From contig NZ_QOWC01000015.1 in the NCBI RefSeq assembly GCF_003574465.1, positions 1-64,000 of the forward strand: a stretch of 64,000 nucleotides of DNA, read 5' to 3'. The translations under genes were made by a program, and so were the position numbers. The DNA comes from Methylobacterium crusticola. GTDB taxonomy: Bacteria > Pseudomonadota > Alphaproteobacteria > Rhizobiales > Beijerinckiaceae. How positions within the stretch are numbered: the stretch's first letter is position 1; every line of letters begins with the position of its first letter. Under the pieces are notes generated by a model. That model searched no databases and was not told the DNA's origin. It saw nothing but the letters and a program-made list of their open reading frames with translations. Below, piece after piece: positions 42,969 to 51,681 of this stretch.

Positions 42969-44120
42969 TCAGGCGATGCGTCCCTCCGCCACCGCGACGA
43001 CGTCCGCCCGGTCGCTCAGCTCCGCGAACAGCGCCGGGTCGGCCCCGGTCATCCAGACCTGGCCCGGCAGGGCCGCGAGGGCGTCGAACAGGCCGGCGCG
43101 GCGGCGGGGGTCGAGATGGGCCGCGACCTCGTCGAGGAGCACCAGGGGCGGGAGCCCGCTCATGCCGGCGACGAGGCGGGCGTGGGCGAGGACGAGGCCG
43201 ATCAGCAGGGCCTTCTGCTCGCCCGTCGAGGCGGTGGCGGCGGGCACGTCCTTGGGGCCGTGGCGCACCACGAGGTCCGAGGCCTGGGGGCCGGCGAGCG
43301 TGCGCCCGGCGGCGCGGTCGCGGAACCGGTTCTGGCGCAGGGTGGCGCGGAAGCGGTCCTCGGCGTCGACCGCCGGCCACACCGCCACGAGGTCGTCGAT
43401 GTCGCCCTCGAGCCGCACCCCGGCCCACGGGAAGGGCGAGGCCTCGTCGCGGGTCGACAGGATGAGCTGGTCGAGGCGCTCCACGGTCTCGCGTCGGGCA
43501 AGCGCCACCGCGACCGCGAGCTCCGCCACCTCGCGCTCGACGGCGTCGAGCCAGGGCCCGTCGTCGGGCCGCTCCTCGAGGAGGCGGTTGCGCGAGCGCA
43601 GCGCCCGCTCGAGGGCGCTCACCCGGGCGCCGTGGCCGGCATCGACCGCGAGCACGAGGCGGTCGAGGAAGCGGCGGCGCTCGCCCGCGGCCCCCCGGAA
43701 CAGCGCGTCGAGGTCGGGCGTGAGCCAGACCACCCGCAGGTGCTCGGCGAAGGCGGTGGGTGAGGGCGCCGTGGCGCCGTCGATGCGGCAGAGCCGGCCG
43801 CTGCGGGCGTCCTCGCGCCCCCGCGGCGGCTCCCAGGCGGTGCCGACCCGGTGCTCGCCGTGGGGGCCGCTGAGCGAGAGCGAGACCGCGAAGCCGCCGG
43901 CCCCGCCCTCCCGGGCCATCACGGAGAAGTCGGCCCGGCGCAGGCCCCGGCCCGGCGCGAACAGCGACAGCGCCTCCAGGATGTTGGTCTTGCCGGCCCC
44001 GTTCTCGCCGACCAGCGCCACGAACCGGCGGCCGGCCGCGAGGTCGAGGTCGAGGTCGGCGTGGTTGCGGAAGTCCCGGGCGATCAGGCGGGTGACGCGC
44101 AGGAGCGGGGGGGCGCTCAC
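42969..44120 (-). CDS. recF: DNA replication/repair protein RecF
   Basis: A 383-residue SMC-like ATPase that loads RecA at gaps in DNA. Walker A GENGAGKTNILEALSLF (about 37-53) follows the characteristic IARDFRNHADLDLDL opening; an AGERRRFLDRLVLAVD segment, the ABC-type signature STGEQKALLIGLVLAHA and Walker B PLVLLDEVAAHLDPRRR come later. GTG start at 44120. It is 52 bp downstream of dnaN on the same strand in the standard dnaA-dnaN-recF order. Confidence 0.96.
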   Translation of the reverse strand: MSAPPLLRVTRLIARDFRNHADLDLDLAAGRRFVALVGENGAGKTNILEALSLFAPGRGLRRADFSVMAREGGAGGFAVSLSLSGPHGEHRVGTAWEPPRGREDARSGRLCRIDGATAPSPTAFAEHLRVVWLTPDLDALFRGAAGERRRFLDRLVLAVDAGHGARVSALERALRSRNRLLEERPDDGPWLDAVEREVAELAVAVALARRETVERLDQLILSTRDEASPFPWAGVRLEGDIDDLVAVWPAVDAEDRFRATLRQNRFRDRAAGRTLAGPQASDLVVRHGPKDVPAATASTGEQKALLIGLVLAHARLVAGMSGLPPLVLLDEVAAHLDPRRRAGLFDALAALPGQVWMTGADPALFAELSDRADVVAVAEGRIA

Positions 44121-44172
44121 GGCCTTGCCGCGCCGGCGGCGCGCGGCGGGCCGCGACCTCGGTCGGGGCCCG

Positions 44173-45294
44173 TCACACCCGCATCGGCATCAGCACGTAG
44201 AGCGCCGGCGCGCCCTCCTTGTCCTGGATCACCGTCGGGGAGCCGGGATCGGCGAGGCGGAACAGGGCGGTGTCGCCGTCGAGCTGGGCCGTGATGTCGA
44301 GGAGGTAGCGGGCGTTGAAGCCGATATCGAGGGGGCCGGCCTCGTAGTCGACGTCGAGCTCCTCGGTGGCGCTGCCGGAATCCGGGTTGTTGACCGAGAG
44401 CGAGAGGCGCCCGTCGGTCATCGCGAGCTTCACGGCCCGGCCGCGCTCCGACGAGATCGTCGAGACCCGGTCCACCGCCCGGGCGAACTGGTCGCGTTCC
44501 ACCGTCAGGCGCTTGTCGTTGCCCGTCGGGATCACCCGCTGGTAGTCCGGGAAGGTGCCGTCGATGAGCTTCGAGATCAGGGTGACGCCGGACGAGAAGC
44601 TGAAGCGCACCTTGGCGGAGGAGATCTCCACCCCGACGCTCTCGCCGCCGTCCTCGACGAGCTTCTGGATCTCCGCCACGGCCTTGCGCGGCACGATGAT
44701 CCCCGGCATGCCGGCGCTGCCCTCCGGCGCCGGCATCTCGACGCGGGCGAGGCGGTGGCCGTCGGTCGCGACGGCGCGCAGCTTCAGCCCGCCCTCCGCC
44801 TCGATGGTGTGGAAGAAGATGCCGTTGAGGTAGTAGCGCGTCTCCTCGGTCGAGATCGCGAACTGGGTCTTGTCGATCAGCCGCTTCAGCTCGGCGGCCT
44901 GGAGCTGGAAGCCGTGCGGCAGCTCGCCGGCGGCGAGGTCGGGGAAGTCCGCCTCCGACAGGGCGCCGAGGGAGAAGCGCGAGCGCCCGGAGCGGATCTG
45001 CATCTGGCCGGTGTCGCCGGTGGTCTCGAGGGAGACCTGGGCGCCGTCCGGCAGCTTGCGCACGATGTCGTAGATGACGTGGGCCGGCACCGTGATGGCG
45101 CCGCCGTCGGCGACGTCGGCGGGAATGGTCTCGGTCACCTCGATGTCGAGGTCGGTGGCCTTGAGCTGAAGCCCCTCGGGCCCGGAGCGCAGCAGCACGT
45201 TCGACAGGATCGGGATCGTGTTGCGCCGTTCCACGACGCGGTGGACGTGGCCGAGCGACCGAAGAAGGGCCGCGCGCTCGACGGTGACTCTCAT
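44173..45294 (-). CDS. dnaN: DNA polymerase III subunit beta (sliding clamp)
   Basis: A 373-residue clamp protein, full length, that rings DNA and tethers polymerase III. The family landmarks are RNTIPILSNVLLR near 24-36, YLNGIFFHTIE, AVATDGHRLARVEM and the C-terminal VLMPMRV that forms part of the peptide-binding pocket. The ATG at 45294 gives the conserved MRVTVERAALL start. Located 172 bp after dnaA, so it probably shares its transcript or has a promoter in that gap. Confidence 0.98.
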   Translation of the reverse strand: MRVTVERAALLRSLGHVHRVVERRNTIPILSNVLLRSGPEGLQLKATDLDIEVTETIPADVADGGAITVPAHVIYDIVRKLPDGAQVSLETTGDTGQMQIRSGRSRFSLGALSEADFPDLAAGELPHGFQLQAAELKRLIDKTQFAISTEETRYYLNGIFFHTIEAEGGLKLRAVATDGHRLARVEMPAPEGSAGMPGIIVPRKAVAEIQKLVEDGGESVGVEISSAKVRFSFSSGVTLISKLIDGTFPDYQRVIPTGNDKRLTVERDQFARAVDRVSTISSERGRAVKLAMTDGRLSLSVNNPDSGSATEELDVDYEAGPLDIGFNARYLLDITAQLDGDTALFRLADPGSPTVIQDKEGAPALYVLMPMRV

Positions 45295-45466
45295 CAGGGT
45301 GATCCGTGTCTCACAAGACCGGCCCCCGGGGGCCGGCACCACATCGCTCGTCCCGGGCGTCCGCACGGGAGGGGAACATTGGCGAAGGCGCTCCCCGAAG
45401 GCAAGCAGGGGCTCGCGCGGATGCGCGGGACCCCGGCCGCCGGGCCGTCCGCCGCGAGGCGCGGGG

Positions 45467-46954
45467 TCAGTCCTGGAGCATGCGCTTGAGGAGCTCGACC
45501 TCGTCGCAGAGCGCCGTGTCCTCGCCGATCGCCTTCTCGATCTTGCGCACCGCGTGCAGGACCGTGGTGTGGTCGCGCCCGCCGAAGCGCCGCCCGATCT
45601 CCGGCAGGGAGCGCAGCGTCAGCACCTTCGAGAGGTACATCGCGATCTGCCGCGGCTTGACCACCGCGGCGGTGCGGCGCTCGGACAGGATGTCGGAGCG
45701 CGAGACGTTGTAGCGGCTCGCGACCAGCTTCTGGATGTCCTCGATCTTCACCCGCTTCGGCTCGCGGTTCTTCACGAGGTCGCGGATCGCCGTCTCGGCG
45801 GTGTCGAGGGTCACGGGCGCGCCCGTGAGGGTGGCGTGCGCCAGGAGCCGGTTGACCGCGCCCTCGAGGTCGCGGCCGTTGGCGGTGATCGCCTTGGCGA
45901 CGTACTCGGCCACGGCCGGACCCACCTCGAAGCCCGGATGCGTCGCCCGCACGGCCTCGAGGCGCGATTGCAGGATCGAGGCCCGCAGGGCCTCGTCGAG
46001 CGCCCCGATCTCCACCACGAGCCCGCCGGCGAGGCGCGAGCGCACCCGCTCGTCGAGGCTCTCGAGCTCGGTCGGCGGCCGGTCGGCCGCCGCCACCACC
46101 TGGCGCCCGGCATCGATGAGGGCGTTGAGCGTGTGGCCGAACTCCGCCTGGATCGAGCGGCCCTGGATGAACTGCACGTCGTCGAGGATCAGGACGTCGA
46201 TGGCCCGCAGCCGCTCCTTGAACGCCAGGGCGCTCTGGGTCTTCAGGGCGTTGACGAAGCCGTACATGAAGCGGTCGGCGGTCAGGTAGATGACCCGCCG
46301 GCCGGCCGCCTTCACGGCGTGCCCGATGCCGTGCAGGAGGTGGGTCTTGCCGAGGCCGACGCCGGCGTGGAAGTAGAGCGGGTTGTAGAGCGCGGGACCG
46401 CCGTCGTGGCGGGCGATGCGCTCGGCCGCCGCGTGGGCGAGGGCGTTCGAGCGCCCGACCACGAAACTGTCGAAGGTCAGGCGGACGTCGAGCGGCGCGC
46501 CGCCGAGATCGCCCGCCGTCTCGGACGGGCGGCCCGCCCGCTCGGGCTCGGCCGCGTCGTGCGCCGGGTGGCTGTGGCTCGGCGCCGGACGCACGGCCTG
46601 AGGCGGCTTCGGCGCCGGCGCGCCGGCCCGCGGCGGCGCCATGGGCCCGCGCACGCCGACCTCGATGCTCCCGATCCCGTCCGCCTCGCTGCGGAAGGTG
46701 GCGAGCACCCGGTCGAGGTAGTGCGACTCGATCCAGCTCTTGAGGAAGCGGGTCGGGACCGTCAGCCGCGCGACCCCGCCCGCGACCTCCTGCAGTTCCA
46801 GGCGGGCAAACCAGCTCGCGAACACGTCCTCGCCGAGCTCCGCCCGCAGGCGGCGCTTCACGCGCTGCCAGGCGGCCGCGATCTCGCCCCCGCTCCCGGT
46901 CGTCACGCCCCTTGCGGGTTCGACCCCTTCCGCCAAGCCGCCATCCACACGCAT
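45467..46954 (-). CDS. dnaA: Chromosomal replication initiator protein DnaA
   Basis: A 495-residue AAA+ initiator. Domain I (about 28-95) is followed by a Pro/Ala/His-rich linker, then domain III with [15 protein letters not shown] (Walker A), [12 protein letters not shown] (Walker B) and [11 protein letters not shown], and a C-terminal DNA-binding domain with the signature [15 protein letters not shown]. The ATG at 46954 has AGAGAGGACC upstream; the N-terminal 25 residues before domain I are an alphaproteobacterial-type extension. Followed by dnaN and recF. Confidence 0.98.
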   Translation of the reverse strand: MRVDGGLAEGVEPARGVTTGSGGEIAAAWQRVKRRLRAELGEDVFASWFARLELQEVAGGVARLTVPTRFLKSWIESHYLDRVLATFRSEADGIGSIEVGVRGPMAPPRAGAPAPKPPQAVRPAPSHSHPAHDAAEPERAGRPSETAGDLGGAPLDVRLTFDSFVVGRSNALAHAAAERIARHDGGPALYNPLYFHAGVGLGKTHLLHGIGHAVKAAGRRVIYLTADRFMYGFVNALKTQSALAFKERLRAIDVLILDDVQFIQGRSIQAEFGHTLNALIDAGRQVVAAADRPPTELESLDERVRSRLAGGLVVEIGALDEALRASILQSRLEAVRATHPGFEVGPAVAEYVAKAITANGRDLEGAVNRLLAHATLTGAPVTLDTAETAIRDLVKNREPKRVKIEDIQKLVASRYNVSRSDILSERRTAAVVKPRQIAMYLSKVLTLRSLPEIGRRFGGRDHTTVLHAVRKIEKAIGEDTALCDEVELLKRMLQD

Positions 46955-47792
46955 GACTGGTCCTCTCTCGTGCCGGTGGCAGTCGCCCGCTGCCGGCCCG
47001 TACGCCGATACGCTCCTCCCCACCGCGCTCGAACGGGAGCGCGGCAGGCCGTGTCGAAGACCCCGAAGTCAAGCGCTCCGGGATGCTTTTCCCGCGGTTG
47101 CCACGGGTCTATCAACAACAAGTCTCGTTTCTGTTAAGGCGGGAGCCTTCCCGAATTCCGCCAGGCATCCCCGGTGGTTGACGCGCACGAGGGCGGCATC
47201 GCCCGCGCGGTCGCGGCCGGTTCGGAACGAGGCTCGAGGCTGGTTGAGGGTCGTCCGCGTGTGCGGCGGACGACCCGAATCTACGCCGCCGCCGCGAAGC
47301 TTCGCAACAGGAACGATGGGCCGGATGGTGAACCGATCGTTGCGGGCGCGCGCCGCCCACGCCCGGCCCACAGGTTGTCCCGGCGCAAGGTCCTGGAATC
47401 GTGAACGATCCGTCGCCGCGTCGGCGCAGCGCCGCGCGGACCGCGAGGCGGCTCAGGGGCTTGTCGAGAGCGGGGAGCGCGCCGGGGACATGCCGGTGGA
47501 CAGCGGCGGGGCGGGCCGCGGGGGCTTGACTCGGCGGCGAGGGCGCGAGCGCGCCTCAGCGGTGCCGCCGTCCCGGATTGAACGGTCCGCGGGACCGGAT
47601 CACGGCGCAAGGGGCCGGTTCGACGGTCTCGGCGGGGGCCGACCCCCACGGGGCCTCGGGCCCGGCGGGCGGGGAGCGGGTGCGAGCGGAGGGGCGGGGC
47701 GTCGGGGTGGAACCGCCTCGCTCCCGCGTGGTGATTGCCGCCCCCGCGTCGCGGGGGCGGCCGGAGCGCGCCGGAGCCGGCCGCGGCGCCCG
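46955..47792. other. Long non-coding region upstream of dnaA (possible origin-proximal)
   Basis: 838 bp without a supported gene. It must hold the dnaA promoter. An AT-richer patch occurs at about 47106-47150, and a perfect 12-bp palindrome GCGAAGCTTCGC lies at 47294-47305. I searched by eye for TTATCCACA-type DnaA boxes on both strands and found only poor matches such as CTATCAACA near 47110, so calling it oriC would be guesswork. The remainder is very GC-rich. Confidence 0.35.
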
Positions 47793-48044
47793 TCAGTTCG
47801 GCGCCTGGGCCTGCCCGCTGCCGCCCTTGGGCGCCTTGTTGGCGTTGTGGTGGCCGACCGCGCAGCCCGCGGCGGCGCCGGCCTTGCCGTGCCCGACGGC
47901 CTTTCCGGCGAGTCCGCCCACGACGGCGCCCTTGATGCAGCCCTTGGCCTCGGCCGGGCCCGGTCCCGCGATGGCGGCCGCCGAGAGGGCGAGCCCGGCG
48001 GCGGCGAGGAGGCGGGCGAGGTTGGTGCGGGCGAGGTTCGTCAT
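47793..48044 (-). CDS. Small secreted Gly-rich hypothetical protein
   Basis: An 83-residue protein. Residues 1-32 look like a signal peptide (LARLLAAAGLALSAAAIA, cleavage near AEA). The mature part GCIKGAVVGGLAGKAVGHGKAGAAAGCAVGHH is a glycine-zipper-like hydrophobic stretch with two cysteines, suggesting a small membrane-associated or periplasmic protein. The tail is polar and disordered. Such short Gly-zipper proteins are common in this group but of unknown role. Divergent from rpsT. Confidence 0.7.
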   Translation of the reverse strand: MTNLARTNLARLLAAAGLALSAAAIAGPGPAEAKGCIKGAVVGGLAGKAVGHGKAGAAAGCAVGHHNANKAPKGGSGQAQAPN

Positions 48045-48178
48045 GACGGTCTCCGGGGAATGTGGTCCTCAACCCCGAGCCGCCGCCATCCGTTCCGGCC
48101 GGCCCCGGATGCGGGGCCCCCGCGCGCGACCCAGGGGCGCGGGGGCCGCCTGCGGGGACGCGTCCCGGCAAGGAAGCG

Positions 48179-48207
48179 TTGACGATTCGGGCCGTCGCGT
48201 CTATAGA
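48179..48207 (+). promoter_or_regulatory. Sigma-70-type promoter for rpsT
   Basis: TTGACG (48179-48184) and TATAGA (48202-48207) are separated by exactly 17 bp, a near-consensus housekeeping promoter. It would start transcription near 48214, leaving a leader of about 120 nt before rpsT at 48335. Confidence 0.8.
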
Positions 48208-48334
48208 CCGCGGCTCGCGGACCTGCCGGCTCGTTCCGGCGGGTTCCCCGTGCTTCCAAGCGCCCTGACACGCGACGCCGCCACGGCCCCACCCGGGTCG
48301 GCCGGGCCTCGCCCCACGAGAATGAGGAACGCCG

Positions 48335-48601
48335 ATGGCCAACACCGTGTCGGCCAAGAAGATGACCCGCAAGATCGCCAAGCGCACGGCGATCAACCGC
48401 TCGCGTCGCAGCCGCATGCGCACCTTCGTGCGCAAGGTCGAGGAGGCTCTCGCCTCGGGCGACGCCGCCACCGCCCTGACGGCTCTCCGGACCGCCGAGC
48501 CCGAGATCATGCGCGCGTCCCAGAAGGGCATCGTGCACAAGAACACCGCCTCGCGGAAGGTCTCGCGCCTGGCCGCCCGGGTGAAGCTGCTCCAGGCCTG
48601 A
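48335..48601 (+). CDS. rpsT: 30S ribosomal protein S20
   Basis: An 88-residue basic protein binding 16S rRNA at the bottom of the 30S body. [39 protein letters not shown] and the later [19 protein letters not shown] are the standard S20 pattern; length is normal. It has its own near-consensus promoter and a strong terminator at 48635-48660. Position upstream of dnaA (divergent here) is conserved in alphaproteobacteria. Confidence 0.98.
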   Translation: MANTVSAKKMTRKIAKRTAINRSRRSRMRTFVRKVEEALASGDAATALTALRTAEPEIMRASQKGIVHKNTASRKVSRLAARVKLLQA

Positions 48602-48634
48602 AGCCCGTTCCGGCTCACCCCGCGCCGCTCGACG

Positions 48635-48660
48635 AAGCCCGGCTCGCCGCCGGGCTTTTT
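48635..48660 (+). terminator. Rho-independent terminator of rpsT
   Basis: AAGCCCGGC (48635-48643) pairs with GCCGGGCTT (48649-48657) around a 5-nt loop, and the T-run spans 48656-48660. Classical form, 34 bp after the rpsT stop. Confidence 0.9.
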
Positions 48661-48675
48661 CGCGTGGGCACTCCC

Positions 48676-48882
48676 CTAGCGGCGGCGCTCGCACAGGGTC
48701 TTGACGTAGGTGCTGGCGTCGCTGCTGCGGCCGGTGCCGGCGACGATCGAGGGCCCGAGCAGCAGGCATTCCTGGGGCGAGTGCGCCGGCGCCGTCATGA
48801 CGTCTTGGGCCGTCTCCCGCGTGCAATCCTGCGACTGGATCGTGGAGGCGCAGATCAGCGCGACGACGAGGATGTCGGGCAA
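48676..48882 (-). CDS. Small secreted Cys-containing hypothetical protein
   Basis: A 68-residue protein with a TTG start at 48882 and a short hydrophobic leader (ILVVALICAS). The mature part has Cys in QDCTRET, ECLLLG and TLCERRR and ends with a basic triplet. The pattern with SPQECLLLGPSIVAGTG and STYVKTLCERR recurs, as far as I recall, among small Methylobacterium exported proteins, which supports reality despite the weak start. No function known. Convergent with rpsT and upstream of coaBC on the same strand. Confidence 0.6.
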   Translation of the reverse strand: MPDILVVALICASTIQSQDCTRETAQDVMTAPAHSPQECLLLGPSIVAGTGRSSDASTYVKTLCERRR

Positions 48883-48975
48883 GGCGGCCTCCCGGGCACG
48901 AGAGCCCGGAGGTTTAGCGCCGGCCGGGCCGGCGCCAACCCGAGGCGCCCTGCGGTATAACGCGCCGGGGCGGGA

Positions 48976-50226
48976 TCAGGGCGCCGCCCCGGACGCCGGC
49001 GCGGCCAGGCGCTCGACCAGGCGGCGGGCGACCTCGTCCTTGTCGAGGGTCGGCCAGGTCTCCACCGAGCCGTCGCGCCCGATCAGCAGCACCGTGTTGC
49101 GGTCGCCCCCCATCACCCCGGAGGCCGCCGAGACGTCGTTCGCGACGATGAGGTCGCAGCCCTTGCGGGCGATCTTGGCCCGCGCGTGGGCGAGCACGTC
49201 CGTGGTCTCGGCCGCGAAGCCGACCACCAGGGGCGGCCGCCCCGCGCTCCGCCGCGCCACGCTCGCCAGGATGTCGGGGTTCTCGACGAGGGCGAGGCCG
49301 GGCGGTCCCTCGGCCCCCTTCTTGAGCTTCTGCGAGCCCGCGGCGGCCGGCCGCCAGTCGGCGACGGCGGCGGCGAACACCGCGACGTCGGCCGGCAGCG
49401 CCGCCTCCACGGCCGCCAGCATCTCCCGGGCGGTCTCGACCCGCACCACCACGGCCCCGGGCGGGTCGGGCAGCGCCACGGGCCCGGAGACCAGGGTCAC
49501 CCGGGCGCCGGCGGCGGCGGCGGCCGCCGCGATGGCGTGGCCCTGCTTGCCGGAGGACCGGTTGGCGAGGTAGCGGACCGGGTCGACCGGCTCGTGGGTC
49601 GGGCCCGAGGTCACGAGCACGTGGCGGCCGGCCAGGGGCCGGGGGCCGGCGCGGCGCTCGAGCAGGACCGCGAGGGCGTCGGCGATCTCGTGCGGCTCGG
49701 CCATCCGGCCCGGCCCGGTCTCCGCCTCCGCCATCGGGCCGCTGTTGGGGCCGACCACCGCGACGCCGTCGTCCCGCAGGGCGGCGAGGTTGCGCTGCGT
49801 CGCCGGGTGCAGCCACATCCGCACGTTCATCGCGGGGGCGATCAGGATCGGCAGCGTGGTGGCGAGCAGCACCGTCGAGGCGAGGTCGGGCGCGTGCCCG
49901 CCGGCCATGCGGGCCATCAGGTTGGCGGTCGCCGGCGCCACCACGACGGCGTCCGCGTCCCGGGCGAGCCTGATGTGGCCGATATCGGCCTCCTCGGCCC
50001 GGTCGAACAGGTCCGTATGGGCGCGCTCGCCCGAGAGCGCGGCGGCTGCGAGGGGCGTCACGAAGCCTTGCGCGCCCTCGGTCAGCACGCATCGCACCCG
50101 CGCGCCGCGCTCGCGCAGCCGCCGGATCAGGTCGAGCGCCTTGTAGGCCGCGATGCCGCCCCCGATCACGAGCAGCACGCGCCGGTCCGCCAGGGGAGGG
50201 GGGGCGTTCGCGGCGGGTGGGGTCAT
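48976..50226 (-). CDS. coaBC: Bifunctional phosphopantothenoylcysteine decarboxylase/synthetase
   Basis: A 416-residue fusion making 4'-phosphopantetheine for coenzyme A. The flavin-binding CoaC half (1-190) shows VIGGGIAAYKALDLIRRL, the His of DIGHIRLAR, a VVVAPATANLMARMAGG stretch and the PAMNVRMW motif. The CoaB half opens at about 195 with VLVTSGPTHEPVDPVRYLANRSSGKQGHA, and carries the KLKKG lysine and ANDVSAA segment. Start at 50226 is preferred to 50241 because GGAAGGA lies six bases upstream of it. In many alphaproteobacteria ubiB lies directly upstream; here a binding-protein gene is between them. Confidence 0.95.
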   Translation of the reverse strand: MTPPAANAPPPLADRRVLLVIGGGIAAYKALDLIRRLRERGARVRCVLTEGAQGFVTPLAAAALSGERAHTDLFDRAEEADIGHIRLARDADAVVVAPATANLMARMAGGHAPDLASTVLLATTLPILIAPAMNVRMWLHPATQRNLAALRDDGVAVVGPNSGPMAEAETGPGRMAEPHEIADALAVLLERRAGPRPLAGRHVLVTSGPTHEPVDPVRYLANRSSGKQGHAIAAAAAAAGARVTLVSGPVALPDPPGAVVVRVETAREMLAAVEAALPADVAVFAAAVADWRPAAAGSQKLKKGAEGPPGLALVENPDILASVARRSAGRPPLVVGFAAETTDVLAHARAKIARKGCDLIVANDVSAASGVMGGDRNTVLLIGRDGSVETWPTLDKDEVARRLVERLAAPASGAAP

Positions 50227-50367
50227 CGGCGGTCCTTCCATGCCCGGGATGCGGTCCCGGCTCTCCGCCGGGTCCTCCTCCAGGGCGCCAGGGGCGCCAG
50301 GGGCGCCCCGAGCGTCCCGGCCCGCCTCCCCGCCCCGGGGCGGCGGGGAGGCGGGTCCTCGCGCGCG

Positions 50368-51639
50368 CTACTTCGCCGCCGCCTTCACCAGCGGGCAGCC
50401 GCCCTCGGACATCGGCCGGAAGGCCTCGTCGCCCGGCACCGTGGCGACGAGCTTGTAGAGGTCCCACTCGCCCTTCGATTCCTGGGGCGTCTTCACCTGC
50501 ATCAGGTACATGTCGTGGACCATGCGGCCGTCCTCGCGGACGCGGCCGCCCTTGGCGAACATGTCGTTGACGGGCATCTCCCGCATCTTGGCCACCACGG
50601 TCCTGGCCTCGTCGCTGCCGGCGGCCCGCACGGCCTTGAGGTAGTGGCCCACCGCCGAGTAGACGCCGGCCTGGTGCATCGTCGGCATCAGCCCGGCCTG
50701 GGCCTTGAAGCGCTCGCCGAAGGCCCGGGTCTCGGCGTCGCGGTCCCAGTAGAAGGCGGTGGTGAGCAGCAGCCCCTGCGCCACCGTGATGCCGAGGCTG
50801 TGCACGTCGTCGATGTTGACGAGGAGCGCCAGCAGCCGCTGCCCGCCTTGCGCGAGGCCGAACTCGTTGGCCTGCTTGATCGCGTTGATGGTGTCGCCGC
50901 CCGCGTTGGCGAAGGCCACCAGCTTGGCGCCGGAGGCCTGGGCCTGGAGCAGGAAGGACGAGAAGTCGGCGGTCGCGAACGGGGCGCGCACGGTCGACAG
51001 CACCTTGCCGCCGGAGCGCTTCACCTCCGCGATGGCGTCGCGCTCGAGGGCGTGGCCGAAGGCGTAGTCGGCGGTGACGAACGTCCAGGTGTCGTAGCCC
51101 TGCTTCACGGCGGCGCTGCCGGAGACGTGGGAGAGCGCGTAGGTGTCGTAGGTCCACTGGATGCCGGTCGGCGAGCAGGCCGTGCCGGTCAGGTCCGAGG
51201 TCCCGCCCCCCGAGACGATCAGGAGCTTGCCCTTCTCCTTGGCGATCTGCTGCACGGCGAGCGCCACCGAGGAGGTCGGCACGTCGAGGATCGCGTCCAC
51301 GCCCTCGCGGTCGTACCATTGCCGGGCGATGTTGGAGCCGACGTCGGGCTTGTTCTGGTGGTCGGCGAAGATCACCTCGATGGGCTTGCCGTCGAGGGTG
51401 CCGCCGAAATCCTTCACCGCCATCTCGGCGGCGATCACCGAGCCCCGGCCGGTGGAATCGGCGTAGACGCTCGACATGTCGTTGAGGACGGCGATCCGGA
51501 CCTTGCCGTCGCTGAGCTGCGGCTCGGCGGCGGCCGGGGCGGGCTGGGCGGCCGCCAGGGCGGCTCCCGCCAGGGCGGCGAGGCCGCCGAGGAGCGCGCC
51601 GCGGAGCCGGGCCGTCGTGCGGGGGGTGGCGTCGGTCAT
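50368..51639 (-). CDS. ABC transporter substrate-binding protein, branched-chain amino acid type
   Basis: A 423-residue periplasmic binding protein of the LivK/Peripla_BP_6 family. The first 38 residues are a long Ala-rich signal peptide (cleavage near PAAAEP). The mature domain starts VRIAVLNDMSSVYADSTGRGSVIAAEMAV, typical of the fold, with a VSGGGTSDLTG ligand loop and FVTADYAFGHALERDAI in the second lobe. Two cysteines (GTACSPTG and GGCPLV) may form the usual disulphide. It is an orphan: no LivHMGF genes are near. It sits between coaBC and ubiB on the same strand. Ligand may be an amide, aromatic acid or amino acid. Confidence 0.9.
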   Translation of the reverse strand: MTDATPRTTARLRGALLGGLAALAGAALAAAQPAPAAAEPQLSDGKVRIAVLNDMSSVYADSTGRGSVIAAEMAVKDFGGTLDGKPIEVIFADHQNKPDVGSNIARQWYDREGVDAILDVPTSSVALAVQQIAKEKGKLLIVSGGGTSDLTGTACSPTGIQWTYDTYALSHVSGSAAVKQGYDTWTFVTADYAFGHALERDAIAEVKRSGGKVLSTVRAPFATADFSSFLLQAQASGAKLVAFANAGGDTINAIKQANEFGLAQGGQRLLALLVNIDDVHSLGITVAQGLLLTTAFYWDRDAETRAFGERFKAQAGLMPTMHQAGVYSAVGHYLKAVRAAGSDEARTVVAKMREMPVNDMFAKGGRVREDGRMVHDMYLMQVKTPQESKGEWDLYKLVATVPGDEAFRPMSEGGCPLVKAAAK

Positions 51640-51681
51640 GGTCGGCGTGTCTCCCGGGTTCTTCTTGGTGGGCTGCGGGCC

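Noticed and set aside
45294..47137. Long open frames on both strands over dnaA
   Set aside because: They are shadows of dnaA produced by the high GC content; only the 45467-46954 frame shows the AAA+ and DnaA signatures.
47100..47150. DnaA-box cluster/oriC
   Set aside because: Best match (CTATCAACA) has two mismatches to TTATCCACA and stands alone, so no origin is claimed.
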